From an uncultured Phycicoccus sp. (lineage in GTDB: Bacteria; Actinomycetota; Actinomycetes; Actinomycetales; Dermatophilaceae): a stretch of 64,000 nt of DNA. Made by a program: the position numbers and the translations under genes. Shown here one piece after another: positions 8,657-16,763 of the stretch. The stretch covers positions 62,001 through 126,000 of the forward strand of contig NZ_CANLZR010000003.1 in assembly GCF_947495705.1 (NCBI RefSeq), in the 5' to 3' direction. A model generated the notes under the pieces. It made no database searches and had not been told where the DNA came from. It saw nothing but the letters and a program-made list of their open reading frames with translations. Within the stretch, counting starts at the first letter, position 1; every line of letters begins with the position of its first letter.

Positions 8657-9682
8657 ATGCAGACTCAGAACGACCGATCAACCGAGGCGCGGGAGGCCAC
8701 CACGATGCGGGCGGTCAGGCAGCTGGCCTACGGATCGACCGACGTGCTGGAGGTCGCCACGATCGAGCGGCCGACCATCGCCGACGACGAGGTCCTGATC
8801 GAGGTCGAGGCGGCCGGACTCGACCGCGGGGTGTGGCATCTCATGACCGGCAGGCCCTACCTGATGCGGATCATGGGTTTCGGACTCACCAGGCCGAAGA
8901 ACCCGGTGCCGGGCATGGACGTCGCCGGACGCGTCGTCGCGATCGGGGCTGACGTCAGCCGGTTCGCCGTCGGCGACGAGGTGTTCGGCATCGGCGGGGG
9001 TACCTACGCCGAGTTCGCGGCGGCCAAGGAGTCGAAGCTGGTCCACAAGCCCGACGCCGTCACCTTCGAACAGGCCGCCGCATCGACCATCTCGGGCATC
9101 ACCGCGCTCCAGGCACTGACCGGCCGGGGACGTCTCGAGCCGGGCCAGCACGTGCTCGTGATCGGGGCATCCGGCGGTGTCGGCTCGTTCGCCGTGCAGC
9201 TGGCCAAGGCGCTCGGAGCCACCGTCACCGGCGTTGCCAGCACCAGCAAGCTGGATGCCGTTCGCACCCTCGGCGCCGACCACGTCATCGACTACACCAG
9301 GCAGCACATCGACGACGACGATCGGCGCTACGACCTGATCATCGACACCGGCGGACGCAACCCACTCGCCCGTCTCCGGCGGGCGCTCGCCCCGACGGGC
9401 ACGCTCGTCATCGTCGGCGGAGAGGGCGGCGACCGCCTCACGGGTGGTATCGGTCGCCAGCTCCGGGCCGCGTTGTTGTCCCCCTTCGTCAAGCAACGAC
9501 TCTCGTTCTTCATGAGCAGCGAGTCGCTCGACTCCATCGAGGCGCTCGCCGAGCACCTCTCCCGAGGCTCCGTCGCCGCCGCGGTCGGCCGGCGGTTCAC
9601 GCTCGAGGAGGTGCCGCTGGCCATCGACGCGATGGAGGCCGGCACGCTCACCGCCAAGTCGGTCATCACGCTCAAGGGGTAG
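8657..9682 (+). CDS. NAD(P)-dependent MDR alcohol dehydrogenase/quinone oxidoreductase
   Basis: A 341-residue medium-chain dehydrogenase/reductase. An N-terminal GroES-like domain (MRAVRQLAYGSTDVLEV onward) is followed by a Rossmann domain with the NADPH-binding motif VLVIGASGGVGSFAVQLAK and the zinc-independent C-terminal pattern ending LTAKSVITL. Structural and catalytic zinc Cys clusters are absent, so it is a zinc-free quinone/enone reductase type. The ATG at 8657 has GGAGG 6-10 bases upstream; the ATG at 8705 also has GGGAGG and matches the usual family N-terminus, so the start is uncertain by 16 residues. It is divergent from tetR, which probably represses it; the substrate is unknown. 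Confidence 0.88.
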   Translation: MQTQNDRSTEAREATTMRAVRQLAYGSTDVLEVATIERPTIADDEVLIEVEAAGLDRGVWHLMTGRPYLMRIMGFGLTRPKNPVPGMDVAGRVVAIGADVSRFAVGDEVFGIGGGTYAEFAAAKESKLVHKPDAVTFEQAAASTISGITALQALTGRGRLEPGQHVLVIGASGGVGSFAVQLAKALGATVTGVASTSKLDAVRTLGADHVIDYTRQHIDDDDRRYDLIIDTGGRNPLARLRRALAPTGTLVIVGGEGGDRLTGGIGRQLRAALLSPFVKQRLSFFMSSESLDSIEALAEHLSRGSVAAAVGRRFTLEEVPLAIDAMEAGTLTAKSVITLKG

Positions 9683-9903
9683 GCCGACCACGGGCGCGAG
9701 CGGCCCACGCCGCCGCATGCCGACCTGGCGACCCGCTCGGCCGGGACGTCCTGCGCCTCGGCCCGCGGTCCCGGCCTGTGGGGTCGCGCACGATCCGTGG
9801 GAGGTGGGTCGCCCCGGTCGTAGGGTTGAGGCGCCGGGATTTGCACGTCGAGATCACTGCGTGCCCCGGCAGGAAGGGGACCGGCCCCTGGCCGGAACGC
9901 ACC

Positions 9904-10665
9904 ATGGCACACCTGGCGCCCACCTCGACCACCTCCACCGGACTGCCCGACACGGCGTCTCCGCTCGCTCTGCGCATCGGGTCGGTGGTCGCGCTGACGA
10001 TGACGGCCGTCACCGTCGGCACGTTCGCGCTGGCGTTGATGGCCGGTGCGGACGACTCTCCCTATCCGTTCACCAGCGATGTCATCGCGGCGCAATGGCC
10101 AGGGGACTACCTGTGGATGTACCCGGCCATGCTCCTGATGCTTCTCTTCGTGGTGGTCATCGCGGCGGTCCACGAGTACGCCCCCGCTGACCGCAAGATC
10201 TTCAGTCTGGTCGGCGTGTGCCTGGCGGTCATCGCGGCGGCAGTGCTGCTGATCACCTACTTCATCCAGGTCACGGTGATGCAGCCGAGTCTGGAGAAGG
10301 GCCAGCTGGACGGCTGGGCGATGCTCACCATGTACAACCCCAACGGGGTCTTCATCGCTCTCGAGGAGCTCGGATTCCTTCTGATGAGCCTCGCACTCGC
10401 CGTCCTCGCTCCGGTGTTCAGGCAGAGGAACAAGGTCGAGCGGACGATCCGCTGGCTCTTCGTCGCCTGCTTCGCCCTTGCGGTCGGTGCGCTCGCGGCC
10501 GTCTCGGCCACGCGCGGCATCGATCGGGGAGTCTTCTTCGAGATCAGCGTGATCTCCATCGTCTGGTCAACGCTGATCGTCGCGGGGCCGCTCCTCGCGG
10601 TCGTGCTCCGGCGGGAGCCTGCCGAGTCGACCAGCGCGAGTCCTGTCACCGAAGACGGTGCCTGA
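9904..10665 (+). CDS. Multi-pass membrane protein of unknown function
   Basis: A 253-residue protein with about six hydrophobic segments: TVGTFALALM near the start, YPAMLLMLLFVVVIAAV, SLVGVCLAVIAAAVLLITYF, the LEELGFLLMSLALAVLAPVF region, then two near the C-terminus ending LIVAGPLLAVVL. Between TM3 and TM4 is a soluble loop (QPSLEKGQLDGWAMLTMYNPNG). The pattern resembles DUF4386-like actinobacterial membrane proteins, but I cannot assign a family firmly. The ATG at 9904 precedes a short hydrophilic N-terminus; upstream in-frame sequence has low coding quality. It lies 3' of the MDR gene, separated by about 220 bases. Confidence 0.75.
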   Translation: MAHLAPTSTTSTGLPDTASPLALRIGSVVALTMTAVTVGTFALALMAGADDSPYPFTSDVIAAQWPGDYLWMYPAMLLMLLFVVVIAAVHEYAPADRKIFSLVGVCLAVIAAAVLLITYFIQVTVMQPSLEKGQLDGWAMLTMYNPNGVFIALEELGFLLMSLALAVLAPVFRQRNKVERTIRWLFVACFALAVGALAAVSATRGIDRGVFFEISVISIVWSTLIVAGPLLAVVLRREPAESTSASPVTEDGA

Positions 10666-10731
10666 TGGGTCCTCGAACACCTGGCGCCAGCGCTGGTCCC
10701 CCAGCTGCCACCCCTGTGCCTGCGCATCAAC
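10645..10731 (-). pseudogene. Possible remnant of a VOC/glyoxalase domain C-terminus
   Basis: On the minus strand, about 29 residues read like the end of a glyoxalase/bleomycin-resistance domain (GDQRWRQVFEDPSG, where family members often have a W/F-x-x-F-x-DP-x-G ending). No start, upstream half of the fold or reading-frame continuity is visible, and the segment overlaps the stop of the convergent membrane-protein gene. If real, it is a decayed gene fragment. The match is short and could be chance. Confidence 0.25.
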
Positions 10732-11347
10732 AGCGCGCGGCGTCCCCGCCGCAGCCCCCACCGTGAAGCGCGACCAAGCGAACCGCGGTCCGGGCCGCCC
10801 GAGAAGACTCGCCGTCGCCACGGCAACTACCGGCCGCGCGGCCACCAGGAGCACCCACGTGTGCGTCCTATCGCCGCCAGTCCACCTACCGGGTCGCGGC
10901 ATGTGAGCGTGGGCCGTGGCTGGCTCGCCTCAGCGCTCACGGCGACAGCTTCGGATGCGAGTTCTGGACCTGCAGCCACGACGGCCTGGGCGGCGCGATG
11001 GAGTGAGGGACGGCCGTGATGGCGCCCATTGACCGTTCGGACGCGCGGACGATGCCCGCCGCACGCTTGTGGCCAGTTGCGGCAACTCCGCCTTGCTTCG
11101 GACGGGGATGTCGATGTCGGACGCGGTTGTAGCGCCGTCCGACACCTACAACCCCGTCCACGTGGTCGCGCGTTCTCGGCTCACGCGCCACCCAGGTGTG
11201 CGCCCCACACAGTGGCGCGTCACAGCGGCGCCTGCCGACTCCGGGCGGGTCCTGGGACGAAGGGCCCAGGGCAAGGGGAAGACCGGCGCTCCTGGTATCG
11301 CGTGCAGATCACGACCGCGGGCATAATCCAGACCGGAGGTGGTGGGC
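10666..11347. other. 682-base intergenic region, mostly without recognisable genes
   Basis: No open frame here has the G/C-ending codon pattern of the surrounding genes, and the translated short frames show no known motif apart from the possible VOC remnant at its left end. It contains a 13-base-arm inverted repeat (11120-11158) and, at its right end, the promoter and ribosome binding site of the small gene at 11348. It looks like decayed or non-coding DNA inside an accessory block. Confidence 0.5.
11120..11158. repeat. Inverted repeat in the accessory intergenic region
   Basis: The arms GACGCGGTTGTAG (11120-11132) and CTACAACCCCGTC (11146-11158) pair with one mismatch around a 13-base spacer. 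No flanking gene explains it. It could be an operator, a transcript hairpin or the end of a lost mobile element. Confidence 0.45.
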
Positions 11348-11539
11348 ATGAGCGGGACGGACGGGGCCGGTCGAGGAACAAGCGCTGACCGGCAGAGCCT
11401 CGAGGAACGAGTACGCGTTGATGTGCCTCGGGTGCTCCCGCAGGACATGGTGACCACCCAAGTCGTCGACCCCCCACCGGACCCGGAGGGCGGCCGCAAC
11501 ACGGACATGGAGTTCATGACGCGCAACGCCGGCTGGTAG
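11348..11539 (+). CDS. Small protein of unknown function (63 aa)
   Basis: The ATG at 11348 has a near-ideal Shine-Dalgarno, GGAGG, 8 bases upstream (11335-11339) and CATAAT (11322-11327) as a possible -10 box, which is unusual for this window. The product is hydrophilic with no signal peptide or TM. It has a basic/acidic N-terminal half (DRQSLEERVRVDVPRVLP), a short VTTQVVDPPPDPEGG stretch and ends in TRNAGW. I do not recognise the family. The expression signals are the main evidence for a real gene; conservation is untested. Confidence 0.5.
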   Translation: MSGTDGAGRGTSADRQSLEERVRVDVPRVLPQDMVTTQVVDPPPDPEGGRNTDMEFMTRNAGW

Positions 11540-11894
11540 ATCAGCCGATCACGAGCTGAGTCCCATCGCCGCCAGCCGCCGCCCGTCAGCGGCAATTGCG
11601 GCCCTCGCTACCCGCAGCACGTGCATGATCGGGGCATGAGCGACCGCGGACCCACCGGGGATGGGGTCGACCCCTCGTCCGGGTCAGTCGCATCTTCTCG
11701 AAGTTCGACGCGGCTGCGCGTTCCAGGACGTGCGCTGAAGAAGGCTCTGGCGTGGCTCGTCGACCGGATCGGGTTCCTCGGGAGCTGACGACGCCGCGGG
11801 ACGGCTGCGCTGAACCGGACTGCTCGCGCTGGCCGGCGCCGAGCCGTCGACCGAGGGCTGGCGATCCCGGCAGACGCGCCTCCATACTCGCCCT
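11540..11894. other. 355-base interval with at most one very short ORF
   Basis: Between the 63-residue gene and the nitroreductase I see no convincing gene longer than the 50-codon frame at 11636. Composition is less biased than the coding DNA around it. No strong terminator or repeat is visible. Confidence 0.45.
11636..11788 (+). CDS. Possible 50-residue ORF, unsupported by homology
   Basis: An ATG-initiated frame encodes a Ser/Arg-rich N-terminal half and an amphipathic, basic C-terminus (ALKKALAWLVDRIGFLGS) that could lie on a membrane. The upstream sequence has no clear Shine-Dalgarno. It may be a chance frame; it is listed because the C-terminal helix is unusually regular. Confidence 0.2.
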   Translation: MSDRGPTGDGVDPSSGSVASSRSSTRLRVPGRALKKALAWLVDRIGFLGS

Positions 11895-12341
11895 GTGGGT
11901 ACCAAGACCCCGAAGTACCACCTCAGCCCTGCTCGACGGTTCGCGAACCGGCTCATGGCAATGCTGATCCGCGTCGGAGCGGCGCCTCGCCACAGCTACC
12001 TGCTGACCACCGTGGGCCGCAAGAGTGGCGTGGCACGGACCACCCCCGTCACCCTGCTCGAGAACGCCGACGGGCGGTTCCTCGTGGCCCCGTACGGCCC
12101 CGTGGGCTGGGTGCACAACGCGCGATCCCTGGGTCAGGTCACCTTGCGCAGGGGCCGCCACACCGAGACCTGCGCCGTGGCCGAGCTGGAACCAGGCGAC
12201 GCCGCACCAGTGCTGAAGCAGTACGTCGCCGAGGTCGCCGTCGTGCGGCCGTTCTTCGACGTGGCGCCGGGCTCGGCCCTGCCCGACTTCGCCGCGGAGG
12301 CTGCGCGACACCCGGTCTTCCGGCTGGACCGCCTGGAGTAG
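11895..12341 (+). CDS. F420H2-dependent nitroreductase/quinone reductase family (Ddn-like, DUF385)
   Basis: A 148-residue split-barrel flavin/deazaflavin-binding protein. Family signs are LLTTVGRKSGVARTTPVTLLE (about residues 36-56), the central APYGPVGWVHNARS, and a C-terminal FFDVAPGSALPDF. Mycobacterial Ddn homologues use F420H2 to reduce quinones and nitro compounds, so a redox-protection role is plausible; the substrate is unknown. The GTG at 11895 follows CATACT by 6 bases, fitting a leaderless transcript. It ends the lower-GC accessory block and precedes the two-component system by about 110 bases. Confidence 0.88.
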   Translation: MGTKTPKYHLSPARRFANRLMAMLIRVGAAPRHSYLLTTVGRKSGVARTTPVTLLENADGRFLVAPYGPVGWVHNARSLGQVTLRRGRHTETCAVAELEPGDAAPVLKQYVAEVAVVRPFFDVAPGSALPDFAAEAARHPVFRLDRLE

Positions 12342-12437
12342 ACCCGGAGGTGGCCCTTGGCGCCTCGCCACCAGCTCCCCGATGCGGCGGAGCAGCCGTC
12401 CACCCTCAGGGGGAGGGGGCGCGCCCACCGCGGAACC

Positions 12438-12443
12438 TACGCT
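12438..12443 (+). promoter_or_regulatory. Leaderless-type -10 box of the histidine kinase gene
   Basis: TACGCT, 6 bases before the ATG at 12450. It fixes the start against several longer in-frame possibilities. No Shine-Dalgarno is present. Confidence 0.55.
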
Positions 12444-12449
12444 GAGTCC

Positions 12450-13847
12450 ATGGCCACCGCCGCGCGCTCCGCCCTCGCCCGTCTGGGGCGCTGGTTCGGC
12501 GTCGAGGACCCCTGGGTGCGTCCCTCCCCGCCGGTGGGCCGCGCCGACGTGCTGCTGGCCGCCGGCATCGCCGGCTTCGGGCTCGTCGCGCTCGAGCTCG
12601 TCCGCAGCGTCGGGGCCCTGGACGAGGTCACCCTGCCGTGGTGGGTGCAGTGGATCGCCGTTCTCAGCGGGGCGGCCCTGCTCGTGGGGCGCCGTCGCCG
12701 GCCCGTCGCCGTCGCCGGGCTCGCGGCCCTGCACATGCTCGTCGTCGGCATCACGATGCCGATGGTCATGGGCCAGGTCACGCTCCAGGTCGTCTACTTC
12801 GTCGCCATCCTCTCCGGCGTGGCCTGGGCCCGCGACCGGCGCTGGATGCTCGTGGTCGTCGGCGCGATCGTCGTCGTGATGTTCACCTGGATCGCGCTGC
12901 AGTTCGCCATCGGCAGCGCGGCCCAGGACTTCGTCGACGAGCAGCAGGGCAGGACCCGGCCCGGCCTCGTCCCGGCGATCCCGGCGGCCGTCCTGCTGAC
13001 CGTGGTCATCAACGTCGTGTACTTCGGCGGAGCCGTCATCTTCGGCCAGATGCTCTGGCGCAGCGCCCGCGACCGTGCCCAGCTGGAGGACCAGGCGAGC
13101 ACCATCACCGCGCAGGCCACCGCGCTGCGCACCCGCGCCGTCACCGAGGAGCGGCTGCGGATCGCTCGGGAGCTCCACGACGTCGTGGCCCACCACGTCT
13201 CGGTCATCGGCATCCAGGCCGCCGCCGCGCGCCGGGTGATGGACCGCGACCCCGACGCCACCCGCGCCGCGCTCGAGGGCATCGAGGGGTCCTCGCGGGA
13301 GGCGGTCTCGTCGATGCGCGGGCTCCTCGGGACGCTGCGCGGCAGCGAGCGGGCCGGGCCGGTCGAGACCGACCGCGCGCCGCAGCCCGGGCTCGGCGAG
13401 ATCCCCGTGCTCGTCGAGGCCTGCCGCACCCCCCGCCGGCACGTCGGCTACGACCTCGTCGAGAACAGCCCCGGGGCCGCCGACCGGCTCGGCCCGCCGC
13501 TCGCACAGTCCATCCACCGCACGGTCCAGGAGGCCCTGACCAACGTCGAGAAGCACTCGACCGCCGCCCGCGTCTCCGTCGTCGTCCGCCTCGACGAGGG
13601 GCCGGCGGGCTTCGCCGAGGTCGAGGTCGTCGACGACGGCCGGGCGCGCACCGGCTCGTCCGGCAGCGGCCTCGGCCAGCTCGGCATCCGCGAGCGGGCC
13701 GCATCGCACCGCGGCACCGTCGAGATCGGGCCGCGCCCGACCGGCGGGTACCGGGTCCGCGTCCGCTACCCCTGGGTCGGGGCCGCCGCACCGGCTCCCG
13801 GGCCGGCCTCCGGGCTCGCCAGCCGGGTCCGCGGAGGCACCCGATGA
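12450..13847 (+). CDS. Sensor histidine kinase, NarL/DesK type (HisKA_3)
   Basis: A 465-residue membrane sensor kinase. About residues 35-200 hold roughly five TM segments without a large extracytoplasmic domain, so the signal is probably intramembrane or membrane stress. A linker coiled coil (ARDRAQLEDQASTITAQATALRTRAV) leads into the HisKA_3 dimerisation box RIARELHDVVAHH with phospho-accepting His243. The HATPase domain follows (QEALTNVEKHS as N-box, DDGRARTGSSGSGLGQLGIRER as G-boxes). It overlaps the response-regulator start by 4 bases and lies upstream of a NatAB-type exporter, which is probably its output. Confidence 0.94.
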   Translation: MATAARSALARLGRWFGVEDPWVRPSPPVGRADVLLAAGIAGFGLVALELVRSVGALDEVTLPWWVQWIAVLSGAALLVGRRRRPVAVAGLAALHMLVVGITMPMVMGQVTLQVVYFVAILSGVAWARDRRWMLVVVGAIVVVMFTWIALQFAIGSAAQDFVDEQQGRTRPGLVPAIPAAVLLTVVINVVYFGGAVIFGQMLWRSARDRAQLEDQASTITAQATALRTRAVTEERLRIARELHDVVAHHVSVIGIQAAAARRVMDRDPDATRAALEGIEGSSREAVSSMRGLLGTLRGSERAGPVETDRAPQPGLGEIPVLVEACRTPRRHVGYDLVENSPGAADRLGPPLAQSIHRTVQEALTNVEKHSTAARVSVVVRLDEGPAGFAEVEVVDDGRARTGSSGSGLGQLGIRERAASHRGTVEIGPRPTGGYRVRVRYPWVGAAAPAPGPASGLASRVRGGTR

Positions 13848-14557
13848 CGGAGCAGCAGGGCGACGTGCCGCCGGGCCGCTCCGATCCGCTGCGGGTGCTG
13901 CTCGTCGACGACCACGCCATGGTGCGCTCCGGCTTCGCGATGATGCTGTCGGTGGAGGACGACGTCGAGGTCGTCGGCGAGGCGGCCAACGGCGCCGAGG
14001 CGGTCGTCGTGGCCCGGGCCACCCGCCCCGACGTCGTCCTCATGGACGTGCAGATGCCCGTCCTCGACGGCATCGAGGCCACCCGCCGCATCGTCGCCGA
14101 GGACCTCGGGCGCGTCGTCATCCTCACGACCTTCGACCGCGACGACTACCTCTTCGACGGGCTGCAGGCGGGCGCCAGCGGCTTCCTCCTCAAGAACGCC
14201 GAGCCCGAGCAGCTGCTCGACGCGGTCCGGGTCGTCGGCTCCGGGTCCGGCATCCTCGCCCCGCAGGTGACCCGGCGCGTCATCGAGCGGATGACCGGGG
14301 AGCGCTCGGCGCCACCGCGGCCGGAGCCCGACGGCCTGCGCCGCCTCACCGAGCGCGAGCGTGAGGTGCTCGTCCTCATGGGGCGAGGGCTGTCGAACGC
14401 CGAGATCGCGGCCACGCTGTTCCTCGGCGAGGCGACCGTGAAGACGCATGTCTCCAGCTGCCTCGCGAAGCTGCATGTGCGGGACCGGGTGCAGGCGGTG
14501 GTCCTGGCGCACGAGTGCGGGCTCATCACCCCGGACGAGGGCCAGATCAGCCCGTAG
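13844..14557 (+). CDS. Response regulator, NarL/LuxR family
   Basis: A 237-residue DNA-binding response regulator. The receiver domain has the acidic pair in VLLVDDHAMVRSG, phospho-accepting Asp68 in VVLMDVQMP, and Thr/Lys switch residues (ILTTFD, FLLKNAEP). The C-terminal LuxR helix-turn-helix is LTEREREVLVLMGRGLSNAEIA, then LFLGEATVKTHVS. The start overlaps the kinase stop (ATGA), so it is the cognate partner. The likely targets are its own operon and the ABC exporter 40 bases downstream. Confidence 0.96.
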   Translation: MTEQQGDVPPGRSDPLRVLLVDDHAMVRSGFAMMLSVEDDVEVVGEAANGAEAVVVARATRPDVVLMDVQMPVLDGIEATRRIVAEDLGRVVILTTFDRDDYLFDGLQAGASGFLLKNAEPEQLLDAVRVVGSGSGILAPQVTRRVIERMTGERSAPPRPEPDGLRRLTEREREVLVLMGRGLSNAEIAATLFLGEATVKTHVSSCLAKLHVRDRVQAVVLAHECGLITPDEGQISP

Positions 14558-14584
14558 GCGGATCCGTTCCCGCCGCCCCGGCCG

Positions 14585-14590
14585 TAGCGT
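14585..14590 (+). promoter_or_regulatory. Leaderless-type -10 box of the ABC ATPase gene
   Basis: TAGCGT, 7 bases before the ATG at 14598. The exporter can therefore be transcribed separately from the two-component genes. Confidence 0.55.
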
Positions 14591-14597
14591 CGGCGGC

Positions 14598-15479
14598 ATG
14601 TTGGAGATCAGCGGCCTCACCCGCCGGTTCGGTGACGTCACCGCCGTCGACGGTGTCTCGTTCGACGTCCGCGACGGCGCCCTCACCGGCTTCGTCGGCG
14701 GCAACGGTGCGGGCAAGACGACGACGATGCGGATGGTCATGGGCGTGCTCGGCCGGCACGCGGGCGAGGTGCGCTGGCAGGGCCGCCCCATCACGGCGAC
14801 GGACCAGCGGCGCTTCGGCTACATGCCCGAGGAGCGCGGCCTGTACCCCAAGCAGCGGGTGCTCGACCAGCTCGTGTACCTCGGCCAGCTGAAGGGGATG
14901 TCGGCGACGGCAGCCCGCCGCGGCGCGCAGGCCCACCTCGAGCGGTTCGGCCTCGCCGACCGGACGACCGCCCGGCTCGAGGAGCTGAGCCTCGGCAACC
15001 AGCAGCGGGTCCAGGTGGTGGCCGCGCTGCTCCACGACCCGGTCGCCCTCGTCCTCGACGAGCCGTTCTCGGGGCTCGACCCGACGGCCGTCGACTCGAT
15101 GGCCGACCTGCTGCGGGAGCACGCCGCCTCGGGAGTGCCGGTGCTCTTCTCGAGCCACCAGCTCGACCTCGTCGAGCGGCTCTGCGACCGCCTCGTCATC
15201 CTCGCCCGCGGCCGGGTCGTCGCCAGCGGCGACGCCGAGGAGCTGCGGTCCGGGGGGCCGGTCCGCTACCGCCTGACTCTCGAGCACGACGCGGGGTGGG
15301 TCCGGGACGTCCCCGGGCTCCACGTCGTCGACGTCGACGGGCGCCACGCCCTCGTCGAGGTGCTCGACCCGGGCGCCGAGCAGGCGGTGCTCCGTGCCGC
15401 GTCGGCGCGCGGTGCGGTGCTCGAGTTCACGCCCGTGCGCCCAGCCTTGTCCGACATCTACCGAGAGGTGGCGGCCTGA
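14598..15479 (+). CDS. ABC transporter ATP-binding protein, NatA-like
   Basis: A 293-residue ATPase of the Na+/drug ABC-2 exporter class. Walker A is GGNGAGKT (residues 34-41), the Q-loop region is YMPEERGLYPKQRV, the signature is the variant LSLGNQQRVQ (SLGNQ in place of SGGQ, as in NatA relatives), and Walker B is ALVLDEPFSGLDP, followed by the H-loop SSHQLD. The extended C-terminus (about residues 215-293) includes the domain found in NatA/YhaQ-type proteins (LSDIYREV ending). Its stop and the permease start share one base (TGATG). It powers the permease immediately downstream. Confidence 0.95.
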   Translation: MLEISGLTRRFGDVTAVDGVSFDVRDGALTGFVGGNGAGKTTTMRMVMGVLGRHAGEVRWQGRPITATDQRRFGYMPEERGLYPKQRVLDQLVYLGQLKGMSATAARRGAQAHLERFGLADRTTARLEELSLGNQQRVQVVAALLHDPVALVLDEPFSGLDPTAVDSMADLLREHAASGVPVLFSSHQLDLVERLCDRLVILARGRVVASGDAEELRSGGPVRYRLTLEHDAGWVRDVPGLHVVDVDGRHALVEVLDPGAEQAVLRAASARGAVLEFTPVRPALSDIYREVAA

Positions 15480-16702
15480 TGGCCACGACCCACGCCCCGG
15501 CCGACCCGACGAACGCCGGCCTGCCCGCGCCGCCGGAGGCCCGCGACGGCCACGCGCCCTGGGCTCTCGTCGCGCGCCGCGAGGTCGTCGTCAAGCTCAC
15601 CGACCGCGCGTTCGTGCTCGGGACGGTCGTGACCCTCGTGGTCATCGCCGGCTTCATGGGCTGGCAGGCCTGGTCCGCGGGCCAAGCGACGACGTACACC
15701 GTGGCGGCCACCGCCGCCGACCGGCCGATGGTGGAACGGGTGTCGGCCGAGGCGGGCGACCTCGACGACACCGTCGCGGTCGAGATCGGCGACGTGCCCG
15801 ACGCTGCGGCGGCCCGCGCGGCCGTCAGCGACGGCGAGGCGGACGCCTGGCTGCATCGTGCCGACGACGGCTGGGTGCTGACCACCGACCGGGAGGAGCA
15901 GGGCTCGCTGACCGCCGTCGTCCGGCAGGTCGTACGGCAGGCCGCCCTGGAGCAGCAGGCGAGCGGGCTGGGGACGACGGTCGAGCAGCTGGAGGCCGGC
16001 GGGGCCGTGACGACCACGCTGCTGAGCGGCGACGCGGAGCGGGCCGGCCTCGCCGCCGGCGTCGCGTTCGCCTTCGCGTTCCTCTTCTACATCGCGACGC
16101 TGACCTTCGGGATCACCCTCGCCAACAGCGTCGTCGAGGAGAAGCAGTCGCGGATCGTCGAGATCATCGCGACCTCCATCCCGGTGCGCCAGCTGCTCGT
16201 CGGCAAGATCGTCGGGAACAGCATGCTCGCCGTGACGCAGATGGTGCTGTTCGCCGGCGTCGGCCTGCTCGGGCTGTCGTTGACGCCGTACTCCGCGCTC
16301 GTCCCGGCCGTCAGCGGCCCGGTCGTCTGGTTCCTCGTGTTCTTCGTCGCCGGGTTCGCGGCGCTCTGGGCGGTGGCCGGGGCGCTCGCGTCGCGGACCG
16401 AGGAGATCCAGAGCACGTCCACGCCGCTGACGATGCTGGTCCTGGCCGTGTTCTTCGGGTCGTTGTTCCTCGACGGGACCGCCAAGCTCGTCGCGTCGTA
16501 CATCCCGCCGTTCTCGGCCGTGCTCATGCCGACCCGGCTGCTCGAGGGCACCGCGCAGTGGTGGGAGGCGGTGCTCGCGCTCGGGCTCCTGCTGGCCGCG
16601 GCCGGCGCCGTCGTCACCGTCGCGGAGCGGCTGTACCGGCGCTCGCTGCTGCAGACGAGCGGGAAGCTGTCGGTCCGGCAGGCCTGGTCCGCCCCGGAGT
16701 GA
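15479..16702 (+). CDS. ABC-2 type permease, NatB/YhaP-like
   Basis: A 407-residue permease. A hydrophilic N-terminus precedes TM1 (FVLGTVVTLVVIAGFMGW). A large extracytoplasmic domain of about 170 residues follows, then five TM segments in the C-terminal half, including the ABC-2 hallmark NSVVEEKQSRIVEIIATSIPVRQLLVGKI. It pairs with the NatA-like ATPase to export an unknown substrate (ions, drugs or peptides in relatives). Together with the upstream two-component system it resembles sensor-driven envelope-stress or antimicrobial-resistance modules. Confidence 0.93.
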   Translation: MATTHAPADPTNAGLPAPPEARDGHAPWALVARREVVVKLTDRAFVLGTVVTLVVIAGFMGWQAWSAGQATTYTVAATAADRPMVERVSAEAGDLDDTVAVEIGDVPDAAAARAAVSDGEADAWLHRADDGWVLTTDREEQGSLTAVVRQVVRQAALEQQASGLGTTVEQLEAGGAVTTTLLSGDAERAGLAAGVAFAFAFLFYIATLTFGITLANSVVEEKQSRIVEIIATSIPVRQLLVGKIVGNSMLAVTQMVLFAGVGLLGLSLTPYSALVPAVSGPVVWFLVFFVAGFAALWAVAGALASRTEEIQSTSTPLTMLVLAVFFGSLFLDGTAKLVASYIPPFSAVLMPTRLLEGTAQWWEAVLALGLLLAAAGAVVTVAERLYRRSLLQTSGKLSVRQAWSAPE

Positions 16703-16749
16703 CCGACCGCTCGAGGCGGGGGACGCACCGCCTGTTCACCCGGCGTCGG

Positions 16750-16755
16750 TAGCGT
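16750..16755 (+). promoter_or_regulatory. Leaderless-type -10 box of the HAD phosphatase gene
   Basis: TAGCGT, 8 bases before the ATG at 16764; no Shine-Dalgarno. Confidence 0.5.
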
Positions 16756-16763
16756 GGGGAGCG

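Noticed and set aside
11120-11158. tRNA or small structured RNA in the 10.7-11.3 kb gap
   Set aside because: No cloverleaf, no GTTCGA-type T-loop and no CCA end are found; only a single stem-loop is seen.
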